Source: Limnohabitans sp. MMS-10A-192 (GTDB lineage Bacteria; Pseudomonadota; Gammaproteobacteria; Burkholderiales; Burkholderiaceae_C). Taken from it: DNA of 64,000 nt. Of this stretch, positions 7,730 through 15,368 are shown piece after piece. The notes under the pieces are model-generated. The model searched no databases. It was given only the letters and a program-made list of their open reading frames with translations, and was not told the DNA's origin. Positions within the stretch are counted from its first letter, which is position 1. Each line of letters starts with the position of its first letter. The DNA lies in assembly GCF_003063335.1 (NCBI RefSeq), contig NZ_NERX01000007.1, positions 124,001 through 188,000 of the forward strand. The letters are read 5' to 3'. The position numbers and the translations under genes are program-made.

Positions 7730-8968
7730 TCAAGCGCCCACGGCGGCTGACCGTTCCGCCAGGATTCGGGCAGAAGGCTTCACATTCATGGTCATTTGAA
7801 ACAGGCCCGCCGACAAGCCAATGGCCACGGCGCCTTGCCAGGCCAGGTCGTAATTGCCCAGGCGGTTGTAAATCAAACCACCGCCCCAGGCGCCGATGAA
7901 GGAGCCCACCTGGTGGCTGAAAAACGCCACGCCCGACAAAGTGGCCATGTAGCGAAGGCCAAACAAATGGATCACCAGACCCGAGACCAAGGGGACCACG
8001 CCCAACCACAGCGTGCCCATGGCGGCGGCAAAGATCAAAGTGCTGGTGGGGGTGGGTGGCGTCAGAAAATACACCGCGATGATGACCGAGCGCAGCACAT
8101 AAATGCCGCCCAACAGCAGGCGTTTGGAATACTTGCCGCCCAACCAGCCGAACAGGTACGAGCCCATCACGTTGAACAAGCCCACCAGCGCCAAGGCTGT
8201 GCTGCCCACGCTGGGGTCCATGCCGCAGATGTCCAGGTAAGTGGGCAAATGGGTGGTGATGAAGACCAATTGCAAGCCGCACACAAAGAAGGCAATGGCC
8301 AACACCAGGTAACCGCGATGGCCCAAGGCTTCACGAATGGCTTCGGTCACGGTTTGTTGTACGCCCAATGGGGCTGGCACTTCAATCTGGTCCGCACGCC
8401 CGGCCATGAAGGCCGCTGGCACCATGACCGCGGCCAAGCCCAAAAAGCCGATCACGGCGGTTTGCCAGCCCGCTGTGCTGATCAGGTGTTGCGCCATGGG
8501 CGAGGCCAAGGTCAGCCCCAAAGAGCCCAAGGCAGACACCGAGCCCATGGCCATGCTGCGCTTCAGGGGCGAGACGGCTTTGGCCGTCACGCTCATGGCG
8601 ATGTTGGATGCGGTGCACGACAGCGCCAAGCCCACACACAGGCCCATGCCCAGCGTCACGCCCCAAGCGGATGACGCCGTGAGGGCAAAGGCCAGCCCCA
8701 AGGCATAAATCGTCACCCCCAGCAAGGCCACGGGGCGCGCCCCATGCCGGTCGGCCAGGATGCCCATGAAGGGCTGCGTGGCGCCCCAAACGATGTTCTG
8801 GATGGCAATGGCCAGCGAGAAATCGGCCGCCGTGATCCCGATGTCGCGGATCATGTGGGGCTGCAGCAAGCCAAAGCTTTGGCGCATGCCCATGGCCAAA
8901 CTCAGCATCACGGCAGCGCCGCCGAGGATCAAGGCCACATGGAATCGGGACAGGTCGGTTTGTTTCAT
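7730..8968 (-). CDS. MFS transporter
   Basis: A 412-residue protein with twelve hydrophobic segments and the major-facilitator loop motif GILADRHGARPVALLG after helix 2. The N-terminus (GMRQSFGLLQPHM) resembles the oxalate/formate antiporter-like MFS group common in Comamonadaceae. It ends 82 bases before the tauE gene on the same strand, so it could supply read-through into the cys operon, but nothing ties it functionally to sulfur. The substrate is unknown. Confidence 0.85.
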   Translation of the reverse strand: MKQTDLSRFHVALILGGAAVMLSLAMGMRQSFGLLQPHMIRDIGITAADFSLAIAIQNIVWGATQPFMGILADRHGARPVALLGVTIYALGLAFALTASSAWGVTLGMGLCVGLALSCTASNIAMSVTAKAVSPLKRSMAMGSVSALGSLGLTLASPMAQHLISTAGWQTAVIGFLGLAAVMVPAAFMAGRADQIEVPAPLGVQQTVTEAIREALGHRGYLVLAIAFFVCGLQLVFITTHLPTYLDICGMDPSVGSTALALVGLFNVMGSYLFGWLGGKYSKRLLLGGIYVLRSVIIAVYFLTPPTPTSTLIFAAAMGTLWLGVVPLVSGLVIHLFGLRYMATLSGVAFFSHQVGSFIGAWGGGLIYNRLGNYDLAWQGAVAIGLSAGLFQMTMNVKPSARILAERSAAVGA

Positions 8969-9162
8969 CTGCGCATTATTTGCAAACTACACAACATGGC
9001 CTGCCTGTTGGCGACACCGCCTCGTCAAGCGCAGGCCACGGGGGCCGGGTGCAATCAGGGGTTTCATCCGACATGCGCGCGATCTTGTTGAATGTCACTG
9101 GTGCGACAGGGTTGAAGTCGGCTGGTAAAGTCACGTTTTTTAACGCTAACCCCTAGGCCCTT

Positions 9163-10356
9163 ATGAACCGCTTTATGACCGCAGGCTTGGTGCTCGTCTC
9201 CTCCACAGCCTTTGCCCAGACCCCCATCAAAATTGGCGAAATCAACAGCTATTCCGCCATCCCCCAGTTCACCCAGCCCTACAAGCAAGGCTGGCAACTG
9301 GCTGTTGAAGAAATCAATGCCCAAGGCGGGCTGCTGGGCCGCAAGGTCGAGGTCATCGCCCGAGACGACGCGGGCAAGCCCGAAGAAGCCCTGCGCCACG
9401 CCATCGAGCTGAGCTCCAAAGAAAAAGTGGACGTGCTGGCCGGCGGCTTTTTGTCCAACGTGGGCTTGGCCCTGGCCGACCACGCGCACAAGAACAAGCG
9501 CCTGTTTGTGGCCAGCGAGCCGCTCACGGATGCCATCGTCTGGGACAAGGGCAACCGCTACACCTTCCGCCTGCGCCCCAGCACCTACATGCAAGCGGCC
9601 ATGCTGGTCGAAGAAGCGGCCAAGCTGCCCGCTAAGCGCTGGGCCACGATCGCGCCCAATTACGAATATGGCCAAAGTGCCGTGGCCAGCTTCAAGGAGC
9701 TGCTCAAGGCCAAGCGCCCCGATGTGGAGTTTGTCAGCGAGCAGTGGCCCGCCCAAGGCAAGATCGACGCGGGCAGCACGCTGACGGCCACCATGGCCAG
9801 CAAGCCCGACGCGATTTTCAACGTGACCTTTGGCGCGGACCTGGCCAAGCTGGTGCGCGAAGGCAACCAGCGCAATGTGTTCCCCAAGACACCCGTGGTG
9901 TCGCTGCTGTCGGGCGAGCCTGAATACCTGGAAGTGCTGAAAGACGAAACGCCCAAGGGCTGGATCGTGACCGGCTACCCCTGGGACCAGCTGGACAACA
10001 AAGAACACGCCAGCTTTGCGGCCAACTACTACAAGAAGTTCAACGAGAACCCCAAGGTCGGCTCGGTGGTGGGTTACGCCACCATGCAGGCCATCTTTGC
10101 AGGCATCAAGAAAGCCAACTCGACCGACAACGAAAAACTGGTCACCGCCATGCGCGGTTTGAAGTTCAGCACCCCGTTTGGCCCGGCCGAGTTCCGCGCG
10201 ATTGACCAGCAATCCACCATGGGCGCCTACGTCGGCAAGCTCGACCAGCGCGGCGGCAAGGGCACCATGGTCCAGTGGCGCTACGCCGACGGCAAAAGCT
10301 ACCAGCCGACCGACGCGTATGTGAGGTCGCGCCGCCCGGCCGAGGCGATGAAGTAA
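9163..10356 (+). CDS. Periplasmic branched-chain-amino-acid-type ABC binding protein (orphan)
   Basis: A 397-residue exported protein. The first 19 residues form a short signal peptide ending AFA, and the mature part begins QTPIKIGEINSYS, as in the LivJ/UrtA family (type-1 periplasmic fold, NAQGGLLGRKVEV signature). The ligand may be an amino acid, urea or an aromatic acid; it cannot be told. No permease or ATPase gene is adjacent, so it must pair with a transporter encoded elsewhere. It is divergent from the MFS gene across a 194-base gap. Confidence 0.88.
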   Translation: MNRFMTAGLVLVSSTAFAQTPIKIGEINSYSAIPQFTQPYKQGWQLAVEEINAQGGLLGRKVEVIARDDAGKPEEALRHAIELSSKEKVDVLAGGFLSNVGLALADHAHKNKRLFVASEPLTDAIVWDKGNRYTFRLRPSTYMQAAMLVEEAAKLPAKRWATIAPNYEYGQSAVASFKELLKAKRPDVEFVSEQWPAQGKIDAGSTLTATMASKPDAIFNVTFGADLAKLVREGNQRNVFPKTPVVSLLSGEPEYLEVLKDETPKGWIVTGYPWDQLDNKEHASFAANYYKKFNENPKVGSVVGYATMQAIFAGIKKANSTDNEKLVTAMRGLKFSTPFGPAEFRAIDQQSTMGAYVGKLDQRGGKGTMVQWRYADGKSYQPTDAYVRSRRPAEAMK

Positions 10357-10370
10357 AGCCCTCATCCCGG

Positions 10371-10440
10371 GCTCATTCGTCATCCTAGATCAGTTCGTCA
10401 TCCCTGGCCAGTTCGTCATCCCTCCAAAGTTAGTCATCCC
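10371..10440. repeat. 18-bp tandem repeats (about 3.5 units)
   Basis: Units of the form TTCGTCATCCCTGGCCAG follow one another with a strict 18-base period (starting near 10377, 10395 and 10413), ending in a partial TTAGTCATCCC that runs into the next repeat block. With the following array this fills the 314-base gap between the binding-protein gene and the MnmC-like gene; no gene is seen there. Confidence 0.7.
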
Positions 10441-10604
10441 GGGCTTGACCCGGGATCCATCTTTGCTCGGGCATGGACCCCGCATCAAGTGCGGGGTGAC
10501 GGGGTGGCATGGACCCTGCATCGAGTGCGGGGTGACGGGGTGGCATGGACCCCGCATCCAGTGCGGGGTGACAGCTTGGCATGGGCCGCTCATCAAGTGC
10601 GAGG
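10432..10604. repeat. 36-bp tandem repeats of a palindromic unit (family B)
   Basis: A single palindrome GTCATCCCGGGCTTGACCCGGGAT opens the block. It is followed by units starting GCATGGACCCCGCATC and containing GTGCGGGGTGAC at 10471, 10507, 10543 and, decayed, 10579, each exactly 36 bases. The unit CCCCGCATCAAGTGCGGGG is itself a hairpin. Single copies of the related palindrome are found at 13875-13903, 31737-31764 and 31903-31932. There are no spacers, so it is not a CRISPR. Confidence 0.8.
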
Positions 10605-10670
10605 AGGCATGAGGAATAGAGCTCCCAACGGGAGCGGGCCGGCATGTCAGCACAGCAAGGCGCAAGTCGT

Positions 10671-11927
10671 TCAGTGCTTCTTATAGCGTTCCGCCGCCAG
10701 ATGCTTGGCCAGTGAAGGTGCCAACGGCAGGGCTTCGTTTTCGAGCCAAGCCGCCAAGAGTTCACCACACAGCACCGCCAAGCTGATGCCTCGTGCACCC
10801 ATGCCCGCGCACAGCCACAGGCCGGGCAGCCTTTCGCTGTCGATGGGGCCCACAGCGGGCAGGCGGTTGGGCAGGGTGCAGCGCAAACCGGCCCAGCCCT
10901 GCACATGCTCAGGTCCAAACTGGTCTTGCATGGCCTCACCCAAGTCGGGCAGCAAGGTGGCCAGGCGCAGTTGGTTGGCCGCGTGGTCTTCCTCACGCAC
11001 AGGGGCTTGTTCGCAGTTGCGCTCGAAGGTAGAGCCGATGTACCAGCCGGGCTGACCGTCCGGGGTGGGCACGTTGCTGATGAAGCTGCCGTGGCCGTTG
11101 ACCGGGAACGGTGGCAGCAGCTGCCGCTGGGCCTCGTTCAAATCGTGCATGTGGCCAAAACTGATTTGGCCACGCAAGGGGTTCAGCGGCACGGCAAAAC
11201 CGGGCAGGGGCTGCAGCAAAGCCAGGCTGTCAAAGGCACTGGCCACCACCAACAAGGAGGCTTGGCCGAGGGTCTGGCCTTGGGCATCGGTCACGGTCCA
11301 CAGATCGCCGCGCCGTTCAATGGTTTGCGCTTTGTGTTGCCAGAGCACCTGCACGCCAGGTGTTTGCAGCTGCGCCGCCACCAGTTGCCGGGGCCTGATC
11401 CAGCCGGCCTGCCCGTGCCAGAGCGCCGGTGTGTCGGGCGCAAGTCCTGCAGCCGCAATTTGTGCTGCACTGGCTGGGCTGCTGCCATCCAGCGCATTGT
11501 CTGGGGAGCCCGGATCGGCCGTGGGCAGTTTGCGTTTGCCGGCCAGGTTGTGTTCCAGAACACCCGTCAGGGCCCAGTCGTTGCCGCTTTGCAGCAGCGC
11601 CTGGGCGCGTTGCAGCGTGGCGCTAACCCCCGCACGCGTGATGCGAGACAGCACGTTGTCGTCGGGCGAGACATGGGGTGCGGCCAAACCTGCAGGCAAA
11701 CCCGATGCACCAGCGCCAACACCGCCCGCCTGGTCGATGACCGTGACGGCCCATCCGCGCACGGCCAAGCTGTGCGCTACGGCGGAGCCGGACAGACCCG
11801 CACCCATGACCAGCGCGTGGCGTGTCTGTGGCGGGTGGCTCAAGGCGTCAGGGTTTGCGCTGGGCGAAGCCAAATCAGTTGGCTGCTGGGGGTACGTAGC
11901 CTTGTGCCGCGTCAGCGCCAGAGCCAA
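10671..11927 (-). CDS. mnmC: FAD-dependent oxidoreductase, MnmC C-terminal-domain type
   Basis: A 418-residue FAD protein of the DAO family with [18 protein letters not shown] near residue 42 and the segments [18 protein letters not shown] and [23 protein letters not shown], which match the oxidase half of MnmC. That half converts cmnm5(s2)U34 of tRNA to nm5(s2)U34. The methyltransferase half of bifunctional MnmC is absent, so a partner MnmD would have to be elsewhere or the role is altered. The start at 11927 overlaps yggX by 53 bases; a later start is possible, but the FAD motif follows closely. Confidence 0.75.
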   Translation of the reverse strand: MALALTRHKATYPQQPTDLASPSANPDALSHPPQTRHALVMGAGLSGSAVAHSLAVRGWAVTVIDQAGGVGAGASGLPAGLAAPHVSPDDNVLSRITRAGVSATLQRAQALLQSGNDWALTGVLEHNLAGKRKLPTADPGSPDNALDGSSPASAAQIAAAGLAPDTPALWHGQAGWIRPRQLVAAQLQTPGVQVLWQHKAQTIERRGDLWTVTDAQGQTLGQASLLVVASAFDSLALLQPLPGFAVPLNPLRGQISFGHMHDLNEAQRQLLPPFPVNGHGSFISNVPTPDGQPGWYIGSTFERNCEQAPVREEDHAANQLRLATLLPDLGEAMQDQFGPEHVQGWAGLRCTLPNRLPAVGPIDSERLPGLWLCAGMGARGISLAVLCGELLAAWLENEALPLAPSLAKHLAAERYKKH

Positions 11928-12150
11928 AGAAATGGTTTTCCATTTGGCGGGCCAGGTATTGGCGGGCGCGCAGATCGGCCAGGTTCAGGCGGTTTTCATT
12001 GACCAGCATGGTCTGGTGCTTGAGCCAATCGGCCCAGGCTTGCTTGCTCACGCTTTCCCAAATGCGTTTGCCCAAATCGCCGGGGTAGGGCGGAAAATCC
12101 AGGCCCTCTGCTTCGGTGCCGAGTTTGATGCATTGAACGGTACGTGCCAT
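11875..12150 (-). CDS. yggX: Fe(II)-trafficking / oxidative damage protection protein YggX
   Basis: A 91-residue cytoplasmic protein that starts [11 protein letters not shown], with the conserved cysteine at residue 7, the [13 protein letters not shown] segment and the NENRLNL and [14 protein letters not shown] segments of YggX. The family protects iron-sulfur enzymes from oxidative damage and may deliver iron. Length and motifs are complete. Its 3' end overlaps the following MnmC-like gene, implying a shared transcript. Divergent from fpr across 212 bases. Confidence 0.93.
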   Translation of the reverse strand: MARTVQCIKLGTEAEGLDFPPYPGDLGKRIWESVSKQAWADWLKHQTMLVNENRLNLADLRARQYLARQMENHFFGSGADAAQGYVPPAAN

Positions 12151-12362
12151 GGTGATTGCTGCCTTGATCTATCTTAAGAAGCTCTGGTTATACGGATATA
12201 AAATTTCAGTATTTCCAGTTGTAAGCGGTTCGGGGGAAAATACGGCCTGTTTTGCGACAGATCGGCTTTTCTCGCCGTCTTTCAAGGCCCAACTGTAGCA
12301 AGCTTTCAGCTCCCCTTTGTGGCCATGGGACTCTTGTCCTGGCCCCCAACCCAAAAGATTTC

Positions 12363-13139
12363 ATGAGTGCATTTCTCGAAGAACGCGTTCTGAGCGTTCA
12401 CCACTGGACCGACCGACTGTTCAGCTTCACCACCACGCGTGACCAGGCCCTGCGCTTTTCGAATGGCCACTTCACCATGATCGGCCTGCGTCAGGAAAGC
12501 GGTAAACCGCTGCTGCGCGCTTACTCGATTGCCAGCGCCAACTACGAAGAACACCTCGAATTTTTGAGCATCAAGGTGCCCGACGGCCCGCTGACCTCCA
12601 AGCTGCAGCACATCCAGGTGGGCGACACCATCGTTGTGGGCCGCAAGCCCACCGGCACCTTGCTGTGCGACTACCTCTTGCCTGGCAAAAACCTGTACCT
12701 GATGTCCACCGGCACGGGCTTGGCCCCCTTCATGAGCATCATCCGTGACCCCGAAACCTACGAGCGTTTCGAAAAAGTCATCCTGGTGCACGGCGTGCGC
12801 CAGGTCAATGAGCTGGCCTACCACGACTACATCACCCAAGAGCTGCCCGCCAACGAGTTCTTGGGCGAGATGGTGACGAACCAGTTGCTGTATTACCCCA
12901 CCGTGACCCGCGAGCCCTACAAAAATCAGGGCCGCGTGACCGACCTGATCGAAAACGGCAAACTGTTCGCGGACTTGGGCATGCCCAAGCTCAACCCCGA
13001 AACCGACCGCGTCATGATCTGCGGCTCCCCAGGCATGCTCAAGGACCTCAAGCGCATCTGCGAAGAGCATGGCCTGGCCGAAGGCAACACCAGCACCCCT
13101 GGCGCCTTTGTGATCGAACGGGCATTTGCCGACGCCTGA
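12363..13139 (+). CDS. fpr: Ferredoxin/flavodoxin--NADP+ reductase Fpr
   Basis: A plant-type FNR of 258 residues. The FAD-binding RAYS is at 52-55, the NADPH-binding GTGLAPFMS lies in the middle, CGSPGM is near the C-terminus, and the protein ends FVIERAFADA as expected for bacterial class-I Fpr. It reversibly transfers electrons between NADPH and ferredoxin or flavodoxin and often supports oxidative-stress defence. The ATG at 12363 is preferred over an upstream in-frame start at 12252 because the extra 37 residues are unlike the family and the preceding gap contains the promoter. A second, unrelated FNR type lies at the left edge. Confidence 0.94.
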   Translation: MSAFLEERVLSVHHWTDRLFSFTTTRDQALRFSNGHFTMIGLRQESGKPLLRAYSIASANYEEHLEFLSIKVPDGPLTSKLQHIQVGDTIVVGRKPTGTLLCDYLLPGKNLYLMSTGTGLAPFMSIIRDPETYERFEKVILVHGVRQVNELAYHDYITQELPANEFLGEMVTNQLLYYPTVTREPYKNQGRVTDLIENGKLFADLGMPKLNPETDRVMICGSPGMLKDLKRICEEHGLAEGNTSTPGAFVIERAFADA

Positions 13140-13232
13140 TATTTCAGGCCCAGTCCATGGCTTTGTGACTTGCGTCACGACCAGCCCAGCACAACGGGAG
13201 CACAATGCTCCCGTTTCCATTTGCAAAGCCCC

Positions 13233-13733
13233 ATGAAACTGTTTTCCATCACCTTGAACCGCTGTATGGCGCTCATTGCGCTGTTGTGCATTGGCATGCT
13301 GGCGTTTGGCTTGTACTTGCAACACGTGGTGGGTCTGAACCCATGCCCCATGTGCATCGTGCAGCGCTATGCGCTCATTGGGGTGACGCTCATCGCGCTG
13401 CTGGGCTCACGCTTGCGCAAGCCAGGCGCGATGTCGTTGATCGGCGTGCTGTTGGCGCTCATGGCTGGTTTTGGCGCTTTTGTGGCTGCACGCCAAAGCT
13501 GGCTGCAGTGGTACCCGCCCGAGATCGTCACCTGCGGCCGTGATTTTTACGGCATGGTCGAGAACTTCCCGATCAACCGCGCCATCCCCATGATCTTCAA
13601 GGGCAGCGGTGATTGCACCAAGGTGGATTGGACTTTCCTCGGCGGCTCGATCGCCAACTGGTCGTTCCTGGCTTTTGTCGGATTTGCGTTGATGGGCTTG
13701 CTGATCGCTGTGCAGGCTTGGCGCAGCCGCTGA
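13233..13733 (+). CDS. dsbB: Disulfide bond formation protein DsbB
   Basis: A 166-residue inner-membrane protein with four hydrophobic helices. It reoxidises periplasmic DsbA and passes electrons to quinone. The first redox pair is C38-P-M-C41 (NPCPMCIVQR); the second periplasmic loop carries cysteines in VTCGRDFYG and SGDCTKVDW. The start at 13233 gives the standard length; an upstream in-frame start would add 21 polar residues. A repeat cluster follows it. Confidence 0.93.
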   Translation: MKLFSITLNRCMALIALLCIGMLAFGLYLQHVVGLNPCPMCIVQRYALIGVTLIALLGSRLRKPGAMSLIGVLLALMAGFGAFVAARQSWLQWYPPEIVTCGRDFYGMVENFPINRAIPMIFKGSGDCTKVDWTFLGGSIANWSFLAFVGFALMGLLIAVQAWRSR

Positions 13734-13742
13734 TTCAACGGG

Positions 13743-13828
13743 TGTCATTGCGAGGAGCGCAGCGACGCGGCAATCCAGCGTGTGCAGGGGCCGCAAAGAC
13801 TGGATCGCCACGCTACGCTCGCGATCAC
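13743..13828. repeat. Dispersed palindromic repeat (family A) downstream of dsbB
   Basis: GTCATTGCGAGGAGCGCAGCG with CGGCAATCCAG forms the left arm, and CTGGATCGCCACGCTACGCTCGCGATCAC the right arm. It matches the elements at 2696-2785 and 16943-17022. Confidence 0.8.
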
Positions 13829-13874
13829 AGGGGGCCGGATGGGCGGCACCGGTCATAACATCGGCGATAGCCTG

Positions 13875-13903
13875 TCATGCCGGACTTGATCCGGTATCCA
13901 TGT
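13875..13903. repeat. Family B palindrome, single copy
   Basis: GTCATGCCGGACTTGATCCGGTATCCATG contains the hairpin CCGGACTTGATCCGG and belongs to the same family as the array at 10432-10604. It lies between the convergent dsbB and argA genes. Confidence 0.7.
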
Positions 13904-13930
13904 CTGAGCAGGCACAACGCCTGCCCCACA

Positions 13931-15277
13931 TCACAGCTTCTTGACCAGCACCAAGCTCTTGCGGTCCCAGTTGTATTTGCGTTTGCGCGCTTCGGGCAGC
14001 CAGTCGGGGTCGACCTGCACAAAACCGCGTTTGATGAACCAGTGCATGGTGCGCGTGGTCAGCACAAAAATGCTTTTCAGGCCCATGGCGCGGGCGCGTT
14101 GCTCCACACGTTTGAGCACCTTCTCGCCGTCGCCCTGGCCCTGCGATTGGGGCGACACGGTCAGCGCCGCCATCTCTGCGGTTTTGGCTTCGGGGTAGGG
14201 GTAGAGCGCTGCGCAGGCAAAGATCACGCCGTCGTGGTCGATGATGGTGTAGTGGTCAATGTCGCGTTCGATCTCGGTGCGGTCGCGCTTGACCAGCGTG
14301 CCGTCTTTCTCAAACGGCTCGATCAGTTGCAAGATGCCACCCACATCGTCGGAAGTCGCTTCCCGCAGTTCTTCGAGCTTCTCGTCCACGATCATCGTGC
14401 CGATGCCGTCGTGCACATACACCTCCAACAACAATGCGCCGTCCACCGCAAAGGGCAAGATGTGGCTGCGCTCCACGCCTTCTTCGCAAGCCTTCACGCA
14501 GTGCTGCAGATAAAACGCCAAGTCGGTCGGCTGCGTGGGGTTGGGCGACTCGGCCAGCAGCTTCTTGGCCGCGGCCAGTGGCAGCTCGGTGTCGATCGGG
14601 TTGTCCTCGCTGGCCGGCTCGTTCGGGTGGATGCGAATGCCCGGAATCTCGGTCACAAAAATCAGCTTGTCGGCCTGCAGTTCGGCCGCCACGCTGGTGG
14701 CGACTTCTTCCATGGTCAGGTTGAAGGCCTCGCCCGTGGGCGAGAAGCCAAAGGGCGACAACAGCACCATCGCGCCCATGTCCAGCGTGCGCATGATGCC
14801 GTCCACGTCCACCTTGCGCACCAGACCCGAGTGCTGAAAGTCCACCCCGTCCACAATGCCCACCGGCCGCGCCGTGATGAAGTTGCCCGAAATCACCCGC
14901 ACCGTGGAGCCCGCCATGGGCGTGTTGGGCAAGCCCTGGCTGAAGGCCGCTTCGATCTCATAACGCAATTGGCCCGCAGCCTCTTGGGCGCAGTCGAGTG
15001 CCACGCTGTCGGTGATGCGCATGCCGTGCGAATACTTGGGGGTGTGGCCCTTGGCCGCCAGTTGCTCGTTGACCTGGGGGCGAAAGCCGTGCACCAGTAC
15101 CACCTTGACGCCCATGCTCTGGATCAGCGCCAAGTCTTGTGCAATCAGGCCCAGTTTGCCTGCCGCAATGGCCTCGCCCGCGATGCCCACCACAAAGGTC
15201 TTGCCTCGGTGCATGTGGATGTAGGGCGCCACCGACCGGAACCAGGGCACGAAAGTGAAATTGAAGACTGTGGGCAT
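13931..15277 (-). CDS. argA: Amino-acid N-acetyltransferase (N-acetylglutamate synthase) ArgA
   Basis: Catalyses the first step of arginine synthesis, acetyl transfer from acetyl-CoA to glutamate. The 448-residue protein has an N-terminal amino-acid-kinase-like domain (TFVVGIAGEAIAAGKL and LVHGFRPQVNEQL, the arginine-sensing part) and a C-terminal GNAT domain (LTVSPQSQGQGDGEKVLKRVE, containing the Q-x-x-G acetyl-CoA loop). The ATG at 15277 gives the family N-terminus (MPTVFNFTFVPWFRSVAPYI); the open frame upstream has no homology-like content. Divergent from hrpA with about 90 bases between the starts. Confidence 0.94.
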   Translation of the reverse strand: MPTVFNFTFVPWFRSVAPYIHMHRGKTFVVGIAGEAIAAGKLGLIAQDLALIQSMGVKVVLVHGFRPQVNEQLAAKGHTPKYSHGMRITDSVALDCAQEAAGQLRYEIEAAFSQGLPNTPMAGSTVRVISGNFITARPVGIVDGVDFQHSGLVRKVDVDGIMRTLDMGAMVLLSPFGFSPTGEAFNLTMEEVATSVAAELQADKLIFVTEIPGIRIHPNEPASEDNPIDTELPLAAAKKLLAESPNPTQPTDLAFYLQHCVKACEEGVERSHILPFAVDGALLLEVYVHDGIGTMIVDEKLEELREATSDDVGGILQLIEPFEKDGTLVKRDRTEIERDIDHYTIIDHDGVIFACAALYPYPEAKTAEMAALTVSPQSQGQGDGEKVLKRVEQRARAMGLKSIFVLTTRTMHWFIKRGFVQVDPDWLPEARKRKYNWDRKSLVLVKKL

Positions 15278-15368
15278 GGGCGGGCAATCGGCTGCAAAAG
15301 TGGCAGGGTGCGCGGGACTGGGATAATCCCCCGCTGTTCTTGCATTGATTTTCACAGAAGTTTCCGCC

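Noticed and set aside
5746..7899. Very long open frame on the plus strand (about 700 codons) opposite cysI and the TauE gene
   Set aside because: It is the shadow of the minus-strand cys genes in high-GC DNA: residues are low-complexity, rich in Ala/Gly/Gln/His, with no family features, whereas the minus-strand proteins are complete and motif-bearing.
10432..10604. Regular repeats that might be a CRISPR array
   Set aside because: The 36-bp units are directly adjacent with no variable spacers, each unit is itself a palindrome, and no cas genes are near.
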